Part shown: piece by piece, positions 1 through 8,227 of the stretch
Position numbering within the stretch: the stretch's first letter is position 1
Layout: every line of letters begins with the position of its first letter
NCBI GenBank assembly: GCA_900753245.1
Contig: CAADYJ010000049.1
Location: 1 to 16,626, forward strand
Direction: 5' to 3'
From: Clostridia bacterium
Lineage (GTDB): Bacteria; Bacillota; Clostridia; TANB77; CAG-508
Length of the DNA: 16,626 nucleotides
The notes under the pieces: generated by a model
Seen by the model: only the letters and a program-made list of their open reading frames with translations
What the model was told of the DNA's origin: nothing
Databases searched by the model: none
Translations under genes and position numbers: made by a program

Positions 1-126
1 CATGGTGAACAATACAAAGTATTAAGTAAAAATAAAGGAATAATCTTAGCAGAAGATAATTACTTACCAGTAGATAAGCGTGGTAACGTAAATACACTTA
101 TAGTTGGACGGTTCTGGATCTGGTAA
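1..126 (+). other. Out-of-frame N-terminal piece of the conjugative coupling protein
   Basis: Reading from base 1 gives an open frame without a start (HGEQYKVLSKNKGIILAEDN...) that runs to NTLIVG and then turns into RFWIW and a TAA at 124-126. The segment just before the break matches the stretch that leads into the Walker A loop of VirD4/TraG coupling proteins. Removing the C at 109 restores VGGSGSGKS and joins this frame to the long frame downstream. The true N-terminus, with the usual membrane helices, lies outside the window. Confidence 0.75.
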
Positions 127-1681
127 ATCAGCATCATACTCAAAACCAAATGCATATCAAATGTTAGGTTCATATGTATTTACAGATCCAAAAGGTGAAC
201 TATATGATGATACAGCAGGATATTTAAAAGCTCATGGATACGATATAAAAGTGCTAAACTTAGTAAACCCAGCAAATAGTGATGGATATAATCCATTAAT
301 GCACGTAGCAAGCGAATTAGATGTAGACGTTATTGCAAATACAGTAGTAAAAGGTCAAGCATCAGAAAGTAAATCAGACCCATATTGGGAAGACATGGCA
401 GAAATGTTATTAAAAGCATTAATCTATTATTTAATAGCAACAAGACCTGAAGAAGAGCAAAACTTAGCAAGTTGTTCAGAATTGGTAAGAGCAGCAAACA
501 CAAATGGAGGAAGTAACTTACTTACAGAATTAATAAATCAATTACCATATGATCATCCAGCAAGAATGTACTACAAATCAATAGAAATAGCGCCAGAAAA
601 AACTTATGGATCAATTTTAAGCTCATTACAATCAAAACTAGGAAAATTTGATTCAAAAGATATAGCAGAAGTAACATCAACAGATACAATAAACTTCGAA
701 GATATAGGAAAGAAAAAAACAGCTGTATATGTTATATCATCAGATACACACACAGCATATGATTTTTTACTTACAATATTCTTCTCACAAATGATACAAC
801 AATTATATAATTATGCAGACTTAAATGGTGGAAGACTAAAAATGCCAGTATACTTTATATTAGATGAGTTTGCAAACATAGGTAGAATACCAGACTTTGA
901 CAAAAAAATATCAACATCAAGAAGTAGAGGAATACAATTTAGTGTTATATTACAAAACTTAGATCAATTAGAGGCAATATATGAGAAAAGTTATGAAACA
1001 ATTATTGGTAACTGTGATACGCACGTATTTTTAGGAAGTAACTCGTATAAAACTGTAGAATATTTTTCTAAGGCACTAGGAGAAAAAACAATATTTAGAC
1101 AAAGCAAATCAACTAATCGTGATAAACATTGGCATAAACAAGGATTTAGTGATTCAGAACAAGTAATGGGAAGAGCATTAATGACACCAGATGAATTAAG
1201 AAGAATGGATAATGATTTATGCATAATTTTTGAAAAAGGAATAAAACCAGTAAAAGCAAGAAAATTCTATTTCTTTGAAAAACCCAAAATGTATAAAGAC
1301 TTAATGTCAAATAAACTAGACCATAACAACTTTGATGCAGGAGTTAGAGGTGAATGGAGAAAATATAATCCATACAATCCATATGTACCAGAAACTCAAA
1401 AAACAGAAGCTCAAAACTTAAAAGTAGAATCATTAGATGACTTATTTGAAGATGCACCAGAAGAAACAAACACAAAAATAGAAGAAAATAAAGAAATAAA
1501 AATAGAAAATGAAATACCAAAAAAAGAAGAACCAGTAGTAGATATATTAGATTTTGAAGACTTTGATGCTCCAGAACTTCCAAAAGATGAAGAAGAAAAG
1601 AGAGAGCCTCAATTATTTACAGAAGACATACAAAAAGAATTAGAAGCAAAATTTGATGAACTATTTGGACCAATGGAATAA
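104..1681 (+). CDS. VirD4/TraG-family type IV secretion coupling ATPase, frameshifted at Walker A
   Basis: In this family the coupling protein is a membrane-anchored hexameric ATPase that brings relaxase-bound DNA to a type IV secretion channel during conjugation. Visible here are the P-loop remnant GSGSGKS at residues 3-9 followed by SYSKPN, the family segment TDPKGELYDD (about 28-37), and the Walker B block ILDEFANIG (about 252-260) followed by the sensor-like SRSRGIQFSVILQNLDQLE. From about residue 420 the tail is acidic and low in complexity, ending ELFGPME. The frame can open at a TTG (104), but there is no ribosome site and this start would lose the first Gly of the P-loop, so it is probably not the real start. 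The matching N-terminal part is in another frame upstream, split by one extra C at 109. Either the gene is a pseudogene or the base is an error. No other conjugation gene lies in the window. Confidence 0.85.
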   Translation: MDGSGSGKSASYSKPNAYQMLGSYVFTDPKGELYDDTAGYLKAHGYDIKVLNLVNPANSDGYNPLMHVASELDVDVIANTVVKGQASESKSDPYWEDMAEMLLKALIYYLIATRPEEEQNLASCSELVRAANTNGGSNLLTELINQLPYDHPARMYYKSIEIAPEKTYGSILSSLQSKLGKFDSKDIAEVTSTDTINFEDIGKKKTAVYVISSDTHTAYDFLLTIFFSQMIQQLYNYADLNGGRLKMPVYFILDEFANIGRIPDFDKKISTSRSRGIQFSVILQNLDQLEAIYEKSYETIIGNCDTHVFLGSNSYKTVEYFSKALGEKTIFRQSKSTNRDKHWHKQGFSDSEQVMGRALMTPDELRRMDNDLCIIFEKGIKPVKARKFYFFEKPKMYKDLMSNKLDHNNFDAGVRGEWRKYNPYNPYVPETQKTEAQNLKVESLDDLFEDAPEETNTKIEENKEIKIENEIPKKEEPVVDILDFEDFDAPELPKDEEEKREPQLFTEDIQKELEAKFDELFGPME

Positions 1682-1688
1682 ATATAAT

Positions 1689-1716
1689 GGGCCTAAAATT
1701 TTAGGCTCTATTTTTA
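1689..1716 (+). terminator. Rho-independent terminator after the coupling protein gene
   Basis: The palindrome GCCTAAAATTTTAGGC (1691-1706), extended by a G-U and a G-C pair to 1689-1708, is followed by TATTTTTATT. It starts eight bases after the stop codon. Confidence 0.85.
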
Positions 1717-1749
1717 TTGCAAATAATAAAACAAATGTTCTAAAACATA

Positions 1750-1778
1750 TTGACTTTTAAAGAAACTATTTATATAAT
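1750..1778 (+). promoter_or_regulatory. Sigma-A promoter of the nuclease/ATPase operon
   Basis: TTGACT (1750-1755) and TATAAT (1773-1778) are separated by exactly 17 bp. This is a near-consensus housekeeping promoter placed between the preceding terminator and the ribosome site at 1807, with an expected transcript start near 1785. Confidence 0.8.
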
Positions 1779-1816
1779 GAAACAAACAGATAAAACAAAA
1801 GTGAATGGAGGAAAAT

Positions 1817-2887
1817 ATGAAATTTGTACACATAGCAGACATGCATTTTGACACACCATTTAAAATGTTATGCGATAGAAGAGAACTAGGCGAAACAAGA
1901 AGACTAGACCAAAGAAAAGCATTTAAAAAAATGATAGAATATATAAAACAAAATCAAATTCCATACCTATTTATAGCAGGGGACTTATATGATAATGAAT
2001 ATATAAGAGAAAGTACGATAAATTTTATAAATGATAACTTTAAACAAATACCAAATACAAAAATATACATTGCTCCAGGTAACCATGACCCATACTTAAA
2101 AAATTCATATTACTCAAAATACAATTGGAGTGAAAACGTAAAAATATTCACAGCTAAAGTAGAAAAAGTGGAAAACGAAGACTTTATATTATATGGATAT
2201 GGATTTGAAGATTTTTATTGCAATAACTCAAACATAGAAAATATAAAATTAGAAAATAAAGAAAAAATAAATATTTTATTAACTCATTGTAATTTAGATG
2301 GAAGCGATAAAATAGAAAATCAATATAACAATCTATCTTCGAAAAAATTACAAGAAATAGGGTTTGACTATGTTGCAACAGGACATATACATAAAAAAAA
2401 TATAGAAGAAAAAACAAACATAATATATCCAGGTTCTACTATTTCCCTAGGTTTTGATGAATTAGGAAAGCATGGAATGGTAGTAGGCAATTTAGAAAAG
2501 AAAGAATTAAACTTAGAATTTATAACATTAGATGAAAAAGAATTTAAAGAAAAAGAAATAGATATTAGTCAAATTGAAACAATAGAAGAATTAGCAGAAA
2601 AAATAAATGAATTAGAATTAGAGAAAAACAGTTTATATAAAATTATATTAATAGGAAAAAGAAACTTTGAAATAAATATATATAAACTATATAAGCTAAT
2701 ACAAACAGAAAATATAATAAAAATAAAAGATAAAACAAAGATAGCATATAATTTGGAAGAAATAGAAAATGACAGTACGCTAAAAGGAATATTTGCTAAA
2801 GAAATGTTAGAAAAATTAAAAGATGAAAATATAGATAAAGAAACAATACAAAAGGCTATAGAAATAGGAATAAACTCATTGTCATAA
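1817..2887 (+). CDS. SbcD/YhaO-like metallophosphoesterase (DNA repair exonuclease family)
   Basis: A calcineurin-like phosphoesterase of the Mre11/SbcD branch, expected to bind two metal ions and cut DNA with an ATPase partner. All family motifs are visible, numbered from the start chosen here: DMH (8-10), GDLYD (55-59), GNHD (88-91), TH (156-157) and GHIH (189-192). I chose ATG at 1817, not the in-frame ATG at 1805, because the ribosome site GGAGG (1807-1811) overlaps the upstream ATG and sits five bases before 1817. The product is then 356 residues, close to SbcD/YhaO size. The next gene, 15 bases downstream, encodes the SbcC/YhaN-like ATPase, the standard pairing in this family. The C-terminal 120 residues are Lys/Glu/Ile-rich and probably form the capping and partner-binding region. 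The choice between SbcD proper and YhaO rests mainly on the YhaN-like partner. Confidence 0.9.
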   Translation: MKFVHIADMHFDTPFKMLCDRRELGETRRLDQRKAFKKMIEYIKQNQIPYLFIAGDLYDNEYIRESTINFINDNFKQIPNTKIYIAPGNHDPYLKNSYYSKYNWSENVKIFTAKVEKVENEDFILYGYGFEDFYCNNSNIENIKLENKEKINILLTHCNLDGSDKIENQYNNLSSKKLQEIGFDYVATGHIHKKNIEEKTNIIYPGSTISLGFDELGKHGMVVGNLEKKELNLEFITLDEKEFKEKEIDISQIETIEELAEKINELELEKNSLYKIILIGKRNFEINIYKLYKLIQTENIIKIKDKTKIAYNLEEIENDSTLKGIFAKEMLEKLKDENIDKETIQKAIEIGINSLS

Positions 2888-2902
2888 AGAAGAGGTGATA
2901 TT

Positions 2903-4843
2903 TTGAAAATAAAAAACGCACAAATAAATGCTTTTGGAAACTTAGAAAACAAACAAATAGATTTAAGTGAAAATATAAATATAATAAAAGGTAATAATGA
3001 AAGTGGAAAATCCACATTTCTTAAATTTATTGTGGATATGTTTTATGGAATATCAAAAAACAAAAGAGGAAAAGAATTCTCAGATTACGATAGATATAAA
3101 CCATGGAATAGTGAGGAATTTTCTGGGAAAATAACATATATATTAGACGATGGAAAAAAATACGAAGTATTCAGAGATTTTAACAAAAAAAATCCTAAAA
3201 TATATAATGAAGCAGGAGAAGATATTTCAAAAGAATTCACAATAGATAAAACAAATGGAAATAAATTTTTTGTAGAACAAACAAAAATAGAAGAAGACAC
3301 TTTTTTGTCTACGTTTGCATCTTATCAAAATGAAGTACAATTAGAGAAGCAAGAACAAAATGTATTAGTACAAAAATTAGCTAATTTAGCAGGTACAGGA
3401 GAAGATAATGTTTCATATAAAAAGGCATTAGAAAAATTAAACAAAAAACAAATAGAAGAAATTGGAACATTAAGAACAACAGGAAGACCAATGAATGTAG
3501 TTAAAGAAAATCAATTCAAACTTCAAGATGAAATAGGAGAATTAGAAGAATATAAACAAGAAAAATATAACATTGAAGAAAGAAAAAATAATCTAAATAA
3601 AAAAATACAAGAAAATCAACAAGAGCTAGAAGAGCTAAAAAAAGTAAATAAAATATATGAAGAACAGGTATTAGAAAAACAAAAACTAGAATTAAATCAA
3701 AACTTAGTAAAATCATATGAAGAAAAAATAAAAAGCTTAGAAGAACAAAGTGATGCAATAGAAGCAAAAAATGAAGGAATGTTAAGTTTTATAAAAGAAA
3801 GTAAAAAAAGAGAAATAAAAGAGAATAATAGAAAAATAAAAATAAAAAAAATAATAGCATTAATTTTATTTTTGGTATCAATTATTATAGGAATTATTTT
3901 TATTAAAAATTTGGTATTAGCAATTACAGCTTTTGGAATATCATTAGTAAGTATGGTACTATTAATTTTAGTTTCGCTAAATAAAAATAAAAAAGATATA
4001 AAAGAAGAAGTAATTCAACAAGAAAAAGCAACTCAAAGGTTGCAATTAGCAAAAAGTGAAGTAGAAAAAATTAAAGCGCAAATAGAAATGTTAAATAAAG
4101 CTAAAGAAGAAAAAATTATAGAAATTGAAAAGCAAAAACAAAAAATAAACTCAGATATAGAAAAAGAGCAAGTAAAACTTAATGAAAGATATAAAATAAA
4201 GAATATAGAATTAAACAACAATATTTCAAATGAAATAGAAAGAATACAAGAAGAATTAAATAAAAACAAATTAGAATTACATTCATTAGAATTAGATAAA
4301 AATAATATAATGCCAAAACTTGAAAAATTAGCAAGTATGGAAGAAGAATTACAAGAATTAAATGAAAGAGAAATAGTACTTAATGAACAAAATAGTGCAA
4401 TAGAACTTGCAAAAGAAGTATTAGACATAGCATATACAAAAATGAAAGAAAACGTTACTCCAAAATTTACTCAAAATTTATCAAAAAACATAGAAGAAAT
4501 ATCAGAAGGAAAATACAAAAAAGTAAAAATAAACGATGAAGAAGGTATAATAGTAGAAAAACAAAATGGAGAATACATTTCAGCACAAAAGTTGAGTCTA
4601 GGAACAATAGAACAACTATATTTATCATTAAGATTTGGAGCAGTAAAAGAACTTTCAGAAGAAAGCATGCCAATAATTTTAGACGAAGCATTTGCTTATT
4701 ATGATGAACATAGATTAAGAAATGTATTAAAATATATAAACGAAAAATATAAGAACAATCAAATAATAATATTTACATGTACAAATAGAGAAATAGAAAT
4801 TTTAGATAAAGAAAACATTAAATATAACTTAATAAGTATATAA
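2903..4843 (+). CDS. YhaN/SbcC-like coiled-coil AAA ATPase with a central membrane hairpin
   Basis: Partner of the upstream nuclease and a member of the Rad50/SbcC ABC-ATPase class. The N-terminal lobe carries Walker A GNNESGKST (30-38) and the family segment RYKPWNSEEFSGK (about 68-80). A first coiled coil follows (about 195-310), then two hydrophobic helices (about 318-335 and 340-360), a second coiled coil (about 365-510), and the C-terminal lobe with the ABC signature LSLGT (564-568), Walker B MPIILDEAF (589-597) and its D-loop. Start is TTG (2903) behind AGAGGTGA, with no competing ATG nearby. At 646 residues it is shorter than SbcC (about 1000). The zinc-hook CxxC expected at a Rad50 coil apex is absent and the membrane hairpin occupies that place, which suggests a membrane-tethered nuclease-ATPase. 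Transcription is from the promoter at 1750. Confidence 0.88.
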   Translation: MKIKNAQINAFGNLENKQIDLSENINIIKGNNESGKSTFLKFIVDMFYGISKNKRGKEFSDYDRYKPWNSEEFSGKITYILDDGKKYEVFRDFNKKNPKIYNEAGEDISKEFTIDKTNGNKFFVEQTKIEEDTFLSTFASYQNEVQLEKQEQNVLVQKLANLAGTGEDNVSYKKALEKLNKKQIEEIGTLRTTGRPMNVVKENQFKLQDEIGELEEYKQEKYNIEERKNNLNKKIQENQQELEELKKVNKIYEEQVLEKQKLELNQNLVKSYEEKIKSLEEQSDAIEAKNEGMLSFIKESKKREIKENNRKIKIKKIIALILFLVSIIIGIIFIKNLVLAITAFGISLVSMVLLILVSLNKNKKDIKEEVIQQEKATQRLQLAKSEVEKIKAQIEMLNKAKEEKIIEIEKQKQKINSDIEKEQVKLNERYKIKNIELNNNISNEIERIQEELNKNKLELHSLELDKNNIMPKLEKLASMEEELQELNEREIVLNEQNSAIELAKEVLDIAYTKMKENVTPKFTQNLSKNIEEISEGKYKKVKINDEEGIIVEKQNGEYISAQKLSLGTIEQLYLSLRFGAVKELSEESMPIILDEAFAYYDEHRLRNVLKYINEKYKNNQIIIFTCTNREIEILDKENIKYNLISI

Positions 4844-4910
4844 AAATCAAATCTTACAAAAATGTAATAAAAAAGTAATAAAATAGCAAAGGTTGAATTT
4901 CCGTAAATTA

Positions 4911-4953
4911 GAGCCGTGAAATATATTTATATAACATATTTCATGGCTCTTTT
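4911..4953 (+). terminator. Strong terminator after the YhaN-like gene
   Basis: A 14-bp stem pairs GAGCCGTGAAATAT (4911-4924) with ATATTTCATGGCTC (4936-4949), with one G-U pair and an 11-base loop, followed by TTTT. Nothing else of note is visible between 4844 and 4910. Confidence 0.85.
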
Positions 4954-4956
4954 AAA

Positions 4957-4984
4957 TTACATAAATATATGTTAAAAGTAAAAT
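4957..4984 (+). promoter_or_regulatory. Possible promoter of the dockerin-protein gene
   Basis: TTACAT (4957-4962) and TAAAAT (4979-4984) are 16 bp apart. The match is moderate and the region is A/T-rich, so this is tentative. The strong terminator just upstream means the gene at 5016 needs its own promoter in this stretch. Confidence 0.35.
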
Positions 4985-5015
4985 AAGGAATATTAAATAT
5001 AAAAGGAGAACTATC

Positions 5016-6962
5016 ATGAATAAAAAAAGTTTGACTAAAAAAGTGCTTATAATAATTATATTTACAATATTATTTTTAACATTATCAGGAATAACTAATT
5101 TAAGTAATATAAAAGCGTCAATACAGACTTCTGAAGATGGAAAGTGGGAATATAGCATAGAGGAAAACAATAAAGTAAAAATAACAAGAATAATTGTTAA
5201 TAATGAAGAGAAAGAATTAATTATTCCTTCAAGTATAGATGGATATGAAGTAAAAGAAGTAAGCAATCAAAATTATGGAGAGCTTAATAATATTACAAGA
5301 TTAATAATTTCAGAAGGAATAGAAAGTATAGAAAACTTAAGTTTAGAAAAACTTTCATATGTAAGATTACCAGACACATTAAAGATAATAGGAAGAGCTA
5401 GTTTTGCAGGATGCGAAGACTTAGAAAACATAAACATACCTAATAATATAGAAGAAATAAGAGAAAGTGCTTTTGCAGAAACAAGAATAAGTAGAATAGA
5501 AATTCCAGAAAAAGTCAAAAAAATAGGGAATAGAGCATTTAGTAATTGTGAAAATTTAGAAAAAGTGTCAATTCCTATTAATGTAACTAATATAGAAGGA
5601 AATCCATTTTATGGATGCACTAATTTAACAATTGAATGTGAAAAGCAAAGTGAAACATATAAATGGGCAAATAAAGGAAATTATGGATTTAATCTAGATG
5701 TTAAAGATAGTATAGCTCCAACATGTATAATAACATCAAATATAGATACAAATATAACAAATGTAAACACAATAACATATACATTTGAATTTAGTGAAAA
5801 GATTAAAGATTTTGGAGAAGAAAAAATCTTTGTAGTTAACGGAGATATAAGAGAAATTAGACGTATATCAGAAGATCCAGGAAAATATGTAATAGAAGTA
5901 TTGCCAAAAGCAGATGGAGATTTGGTAGTAGGTTTAACAAAAGGATCTTGTGAAGACGAAGCAGGAAATGAAATAGAAGAAACATTAAAAATAATTACAA
6001 TAGATAGAAGGGGACCAACATGCCAAATAGAAACAGAAGATAGAAGTATAACTAACAAAGATAGTGTAATATATAAAATTAAGTTTAGTGAAGAAGTGCA
6101 AGGAATTACAGCAGATATTATAAATGTAGAAAATGGAACAAAAGGAATACTAGGAAAGAAAGAAGAAAATGGAGAAACATATTATACATTATTAGTTACA
6201 AATACTCAAAGTGGTAGACAAGTAGTAACTATAGGACGAGAAAAATATAGAGATATAGCTGGTAATTATAATCAAGAAGAAGCAATAAAAACAATAATGA
6301 TAGATAAAGATGCACCAATAATACAAAGCATTACATTAAGTACAACAGAAATAACGGATAGTGATTTAATATTAAAAGTAAATGCAACAGATTCATCAGG
6401 AATAGAAGGATATTCATGGGATGAGCAAAAAACATGGTCAAACTATAATCAAGTAATAGTAAAATCAAATGGAATATATAAAGTATATGTAAAAGATAGA
6501 GTAGGAAATATCTCAAGTAAAACAATAGAAATTACAAATATAAAAAAAGAACCAGAAAAATTAACTATATCAGCAACAAACTACAAAATAGATGGAAATT
6601 ATATTACTAATATAAAACCAGAAACAAAAGTATCAGAAGTAAAAAATGATGTAAAATCAAATAGAGAATACGAAATACAAAAGAGAGATGGAACAAAACT
6701 AACAGACAATGATATAGTAGCAACAGGATATAAAGTAAAATTTGCAACAGGAGAAACATATGAAATAGTTGTAAATGGAGACGTAAGTGGAGATGGAAAA
6801 ATAACAATAACAGATGTAGCAAAAATAAAAAAACACATAATAAATACGGAAACACTAACAGGAGCATATCTAAAAGCAGGAGATGTAAACGAAAATGATA
6901 CAATAACAATAACAGACTTAGCTAAAATAAAGAAAGTAGTAATAGGATTAGAAAATTTATAA
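5016..6962 (+). CDS. Secreted BspA-like leucine-rich-repeat / Ig-like protein with C-terminal dockerin
   Basis: An exported 648-residue modular protein. A basic start (MNKKSLTKK) and hydrophobic helix (to about residue 30) form a signal peptide or membrane anchor. Residues about 50-225 are BspA-type leucine-rich repeats, recognisable by units such as IPNNIEEIRESAFAE and IPEKVKKIGNRAFSNC. Two Ig-like modules of the 'PTC-I ... FSE' type follow (about 232-330 and 333-430), then another Ig-like module beginning APIIQSITLS (about 431-510). The C-terminus has two dockerin-like calcium loops, DVSGDGKITITD (from 589) and DVNENDTITITD, each followed by a KIKK helix. Dockerins bind cohesins on scaffoldins or on the cell surface, so the protein is probably displayed through such a partner; no cohesin gene is in the window. 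AAAGGAGAA (5002-5010) supports the start. The binding target is unknown. Confidence 0.85.
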   Translation: MNKKSLTKKVLIIIIFTILFLTLSGITNLSNIKASIQTSEDGKWEYSIEENNKVKITRIIVNNEEKELIIPSSIDGYEVKEVSNQNYGELNNITRLIISEGIESIENLSLEKLSYVRLPDTLKIIGRASFAGCEDLENINIPNNIEEIRESAFAETRISRIEIPEKVKKIGNRAFSNCENLEKVSIPINVTNIEGNPFYGCTNLTIECEKQSETYKWANKGNYGFNLDVKDSIAPTCIITSNIDTNITNVNTITYTFEFSEKIKDFGEEKIFVVNGDIREIRRISEDPGKYVIEVLPKADGDLVVGLTKGSCEDEAGNEIEETLKIITIDRRGPTCQIETEDRSITNKDSVIYKIKFSEEVQGITADIINVENGTKGILGKKEENGETYYTLLVTNTQSGRQVVTIGREKYRDIAGNYNQEEAIKTIMIDKDAPIIQSITLSTTEITDSDLILKVNATDSSGIEGYSWDEQKTWSNYNQVIVKSNGIYKVYVKDRVGNISSKTIEITNIKKEPEKLTISATNYKIDGNYITNIKPETKVSEVKNDVKSNREYEIQKRDGTKLTDNDIVATGYKVKFATGETYEIVVNGDVSGDGKITITDVAKIKKHIINTETLTGAYLKAGDVNENDTITITDLAKIKKVVIGLENL

Positions 6963-6969
6963 AATAAAG

Positions 6970-6998
6970 GTCTAGGTTACAATTAACCTAGACTTTTT
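6970..6998 (+). terminator. Terminator after the dockerin-protein gene
   Basis: A perfect 10-bp stem, GTCTAGGTTA (6970-6979) with TAACCTAGAC (6984-6993), closes a four-base loop and is followed by TTTTT. Confidence 0.9.
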
Positions 6999-7011
6999 AA
7001 GTTTTTTACTA

Positions 7012-7040
7012 TTGAATAAATGAAAAAAATATAGTATAAT
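7012..7040 (+). promoter_or_regulatory. Promoter of prfA
   Basis: TTGAAT (7012-7017) and TATAAT (7035-7040) are 17 bp apart. The transcript should start near 7047, leaving a leader of about 70 bases. In it a hairpin can form from GGGA/TCCC (7059-7062 and 7085-7088) and ACCT/AGGT (7066-7069 and 7078-7081). Confidence 0.75.
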
Positions 7041-7081
7041 ACCAAAGAAAGCAAAATCGGGAAAAACCTAAAGGATAAGGT

Positions 7082-7132
7082 ATGTCCCCTGACATTAATA
7101 AAAAAGGAGAATATTTATGTTTGATAAATTAG
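7082..7132 (+). other. Possible 16-codon leader ORF overlapping the prfA start
   Basis: An ATG at 7082, preceded by AAGGATAAGG, opens a short frame (MSPDINKKGEYLCLIN) that runs past the prfA start codon in another frame and stops at TAG (7130-7132). The feature is speculative. It is recorded because UAG is read only by release factor 1, the product of the gene it overlaps. The ATG lies in the internal loop of the leader hairpin. Confidence 0.25.
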
Positions 7133-8178
7133 AGACTGTAGAAAAACGTTATGAAGAGTTAACAGCAAAAATAAGCGATCCAGAAGTAATATCAAGAACA
7201 AACGAATGGCGTGAATATATGAAAGAACATGCTGAAATAGAGCCAATAGTACAAAAATATAGAGAATATAAAAAGGCGAAACAAGCATACGAAGAAGCAA
7301 AAGAAATGATGAACGACCCAGAAATGAAAGATTTAGCTGAAGAAGAAATGCTTGCAAATAAAGAAGCTATGCCAAAAATAGAAGAAGAATTAAAAATTCT
7401 TTTAATTCCAAAGGATCCAGATGACGATAAAAACGTTATATGTGAAATACGTGGAGGCGCTGGAGGAGAAGAAGCAGCACTATTTGCAGGAACATTATTT
7501 AGAATGTATTCTATGTATGCAGAAAAGAAGCATTGGAAACTAGAAGTAGTAAACGAAAATGAAACAGGTCTTGGGGGCTATAAAGAAATATCTTTTATGA
7601 TTACAGGAAAAGGAGCATATAGTAGACTAAAATTTGAAAGTGGAGTTCACAGAGTACAACGTGTACCAGATACAGAAAGCAGTGGTAGAATTCATACTTC
7701 AACTGCGACCGTAGCTGTACTTCCTGAAGTAGCAGATGTAGAAATAGATATAAACCCAGCAGATATAAAAATGGAAGTTTATAGAGCATCTGGTGCAGGA
7801 GGACAACACGTAAATAAAACATCATCAGCAGTAAGATTAATACACGTTCCAACAGGAGTTGTTGCAGAATGCCAAACAGAACGTTCACAAGTACAAAACA
7901 GAGAATATGCAATGCGTTTATTACGTTCAAGATTATATGAAATAGAAAAAACAAAAAGAGATAGTCAAATAGCAAACGAAAGAAAAAGCCAAGTGGGTAG
8001 TGGAGATAGAAGTGAAAAGATACGTACGTACAACTATCCACAAGGACGTATAACAGACCATAGAATAGGAATGAACGTATATCAATTTGAAGACTTTTTA
8101 AATGGAAACCTAGATGAAATGATTGACAACTTAATTGCAGCAGATAGAGCCGAAAGATTAAAAGGTGAAGAAGAATAG
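7117..8178 (+). CDS. prfA: Peptide chain release factor 1
   Basis: RF1 recognises UAA and UAG in the ribosomal A site and triggers release of the finished protein. At 353 residues it has normal length. The codon-reading tripeptide of the PxT type is PDT (184-186) within VQRVPDTESSGRIHTS, and the catalytic loop is GAGGQHVNKT with GGQ at 228-230, whose Gln is normally N5-methylated by PrmC. PxT rather than SPF makes this RF1, not RF2. The start is supported by AAAAAGGAG (7101-7109). The gene has its own promoter and ends at a hairpin shared with the convergent regulator. In many Clostridia prfA is close to prmC, a ZIP transporter, a Sua5-type gene and a low-molecular-weight phosphatase. Here prmC and the Sua5-type gene are missing from the neighbourhood, and three other genes sit between prfA and the ZIP gene. 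Confidence 0.97.
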   Translation: MFDKLETVEKRYEELTAKISDPEVISRTNEWREYMKEHAEIEPIVQKYREYKKAKQAYEEAKEMMNDPEMKDLAEEEMLANKEAMPKIEEELKILLIPKDPDDDKNVICEIRGGAGGEEAALFAGTLFRMYSMYAEKKHWKLEVVNENETGLGGYKEISFMITGKGAYSRLKFESGVHRVQRVPDTESSGRIHTSTATVAVLPEVADVEIDINPADIKMEVYRASGAGGQHVNKTSSAVRLIHVPTGVVAECQTERSQVQNREYAMRLLRSRLYEIEKTKRDSQIANERKSQVGSGDRSEKIRTYNYPQGRITDHRIGMNVYQFEDFLNGNLDEMIDNLIAADRAERLKGEEE

Positions 8179-8190
8179 TAATAAAAGAGA

Positions 8191-8225
8191 AATAGGAAGT
8201 ATTTATAAAATACTTCCTATTTTAG
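8191..8225. terminator. Bidirectional terminator between prfA and the convergent regulator
   Basis: A perfect 13-bp stem, AATAGGAAGTATT (8191-8203) with AATACTTCCTATT (8209-8221), has a five-base loop. It is followed by TTTTAG on the plus strand. On the minus strand it comes straight after the regulator's stop codon and is followed by TCTCTTTTATT. One hairpin can therefore end both transcripts. Confidence 0.8.
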
Positions 8226-8227
8226 TA

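Noticed and set aside
991..1224. Antisense open frames within the coupling protein gene and similar ones opposite the other large genes
   Set aside because: They arise from A-rich codon use on the coding strand, have no ribosome sites, and are Leu/Phe/Ser-rich in the way that complementary frames usually are.
1805..1807. ATG as start of the SbcD/YhaO-like protein
   Set aside because: It overlaps the ribosome site GGAGG, which serves the ATG at 1817; the extra residues MEEN do not fit the family's N-terminus.
7051..7100. Riboswitch in the prfA leader
   Set aside because: The leader is short, the hairpin has a loose internal loop, and no known aptamer core is recognised.
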